A DNA stretch of 5,959 nt from an uncultured Clostridia bacterium (GTDB taxonomy: Bacteria; Bacillota; Clostridia; TANB77; CAG-508), in NCBI GenBank assembly GCA_947630155.1, contig CANRGM010000059.1:1-5959 (forward strand), read 5' to 3'. Positions 5,157 to 5,959 of the stretch are shown here, one piece after another. The notes beneath the pieces were generated by a model. That model was given only the letters and a program-made list of their open reading frames with translations. It searched no databases and was not told the origin of the DNA. A program made the position numbers and the translations under genes. How positions within the stretch are numbered: position 1 is the first letter of the stretch; each line of letters opens with the position of its first letter.

Positions 5157-5370
5157 ATTTGATGTGGTAATAATACCAATTGCTCCATCAGCACCAATGT
5201 TGTTGACTAGAAATTTATTATATACAGGTATGACAAGGGCTAAGAAATTGCTTATAATTGTTGGATATGCAGGAGTTATTGAGTTTATGATAGGAAATAC
5301 AGATTGCAAAAAAAGAAATACAGGGTTAGAGTTTAAATTAAAAAATTGGGGGAAAGATAGATTTTTTTAA
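5149..5370 (+). pseudogene. recD2: RecD2 C-terminal fragment in shifted frame
   Basis: Seventy-three codons continue RecD2 in the +1 frame: GSEFDVVIIPIAP completes motif V, then LLTRNLLYTGMTRAKKLLIIVG is motif VI (arginine at fragment residue 30, 699 in the joined protein). A short basic tail ends at TAA. The fragment has no start codon or ribosome site at its head, so it is not an independent gene; longer readings of this frame merely overlap recD2. The region shows no further mutations, so the frameshift is recent or artefactual. Confidence 0.88.
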
Positions 5371-5406
5371 ATTAAGTTTAAGAATAAGTTTTAAATAAAA
5401 TAGGGG

Positions 5407-5447
5407 GAACAGAGTGGTTAGAAAAACCATCTCTGTTCTTGTGTTTT
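5407..5447 (+). terminator. Rho-independent terminator of recD2
   Basis: GAACAGAG (5407-5414) pairs with CTCTGTTC (5431-5438). The stem extends inward by TGGTT/AACCA with one bulged T, giving 13 pairs around a 5-base loop. TTGTGTTTT follows at once. It lies 36 bases after the recD2 stop, separating recD2 from comF. Confidence 0.88.
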
Positions 5448-5484
5448 ATGGTATTAATAATTTTAAAATTTTTTAATAATGTGT

Positions 5485-5491
5485 AAGGAGG
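5485..5491 (+). promoter_or_regulatory. Ribosome binding site of comF
   Basis: AAGGAGG, a perfect match, lies seven bases before ATG 5499. Upstream, between the terminator and here, the DNA is very AT-rich (TTTTAAAATTTTTTAATAAT). It could hold a -10 box, but no clear -35 partner is visible. Confidence 0.8.
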
Positions 5492-5498
5492 TTGAAAA

Positions 5499-5959
5499 AT
5501 GAATTTTGTAGAAAATATATTAAATTTAATATTTCCACCAGTTTGTGGCTTTTGTGGGAAATTTCATAATGATTTTTTATGTGATGAGTGTAAAAGAAAA
5601 TTTGATGAGGTAAAAATCAGTAATGTTGAAGATTATAGTAGTTTACCAGTTTATTTTGAAGAACATTATTATTTATTGAAATATGAGGATTTTGTTAGGG
5701 ATTTTATTTTAAAATATAAGTTTGATGAAATGTCTTATTTATATAAGAGTTTTGCAAGAATTATTGCGTATGATGAGAAGTTTAGAAAGCAATTTATTGA
5801 TAAGTATGATTGTATTATAAGTGTTCCGGTTCATAAGAAGAGATTTAAGACAAGAGGGTATAATCAGAGTAAGCTTATAGCAGAGGAAGTGGCTAGAATT
5901 TGTGGGAAGAGGTATTATGATGAGGTTTTGGTAAAATGTAAAAATATTGTGGCACAAAG
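5499..5959 (+). CDS. comF: ComF family protein, 3'-truncated by window edge
   Basis: The first 153 residues of a ComF/GntX-type protein, associated with DNA uptake in natural competence but also widespread in non-competent bacteria. It is predicted cytoplasmic. The N-terminus carries the double zinc-finger cysteines C16-x2-C19 and C28-x2-C31 after the typical LNLIFPPVC opening. It is followed by a linker with LKYEDFVRDFILKYKFD (60-76, the usual 'Y.g.vr.li...Kf.g' region). The signature VPVHKKRFKTRGYNQSKLIAEEVA (from residue 109) comes next. The phosphoribosyltransferase PRPP-binding motif, normally near residue 180-200, is beyond the window, so intactness cannot be judged. The ATG is fixed by a perfect AAGGAGG. 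The gene follows recD2 in the same direction but after a terminator, so it is probably transcribed separately. Confidence 0.93.
   Translation, partial: MNFVENILNLIFPPVCGFCGKFHNDFLCDECKRKFDEVKISNVEDYSSLPVYFEEHYYLLKYEDFVRDFILKYKFDEMSYLYKSFARIIAYDEKFRKQFIDKYDCIISVPVHKKRFKTRGYNQSKLIAEEVARICGKRYYDEVLVKCKNIVAQ

Noticed and set aside
5065..5370. Independent 101-residue gene at the end of recD2
   Set aside because: Only residues from 5149 on have family sequence, and they are the RecD2 C-terminus; the upstream part is an out-of-frame shadow of recD2.

Overview
This 5,959-base window is AT-rich chromosomal DNA (by eye about 30% GC in the long genes). The codons are A/T-ending, with Arg mostly AGA and Leu mostly TTA. 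Shine-Dalgarno sites are strong AGGAGG type, TGG is used for Trp, and most genes end in TAA. Together with the gene set (an N-terminally extended glutamyl-tRNA synthetase, a DUF951 protein, RecD2 and ComF) this points to a low-GC Bacillota, most likely a clostridial lineage. That placement is inference; no rRNA or other phylogenetic marker is present.

Layout. (1) Bases 1-1602 (+) hold gltX, missing only its extreme 5' end. (2) Bases 1679-1861 (+) encode a 60-residue DUF951 protein, followed by a strong, probably bidirectional terminator at 1867-1902. (3) Two genes lie on the minus strand. One is an unrecognised 77-residue protein (1921-2154) with a consensus-like promoter, an unusually high GC content (about 43%) and foreign-looking codons. 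The other (2285-2632) is a 115-residue membrane-anchored protein resembling the first half of a GT-A/family 2 glycosyltransferase fold. (4) The divergent gap 2633-3140 contains a 251-bp element at 2716-2966. It is bounded by a perfect 53-bp inverted repeat, with a second, nested 18-bp inverted repeat inside and a strongly G/T-biased central loop. (5) Bases 3141-5370 (+) hold recD2, whose reading frame is broken by one extra C at 5148, just before the last helicase motif. (6) After a terminator at 5407-5447, comF (+) starts at 5499 and runs off the window at 5959.

How the genes fit together. gltX charges tRNA-Glu and is unrelated in function to the rest. RecD2 (a 5'-3' DNA helicase) and ComF (competence-associated phosphoribosyltransferase-like protein) both belong to DNA metabolism and uptake. 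A terminator separates them, so they are probably neighbours rather than one operon.

The most notable items are the nested inverted-repeat element (a MITE-like insertion, an invertible switch or a structured DNA/RNA element), the single-base frameshift in recD2, and the small compositionally foreign gene with phased A-tracts upstream of its promoter.
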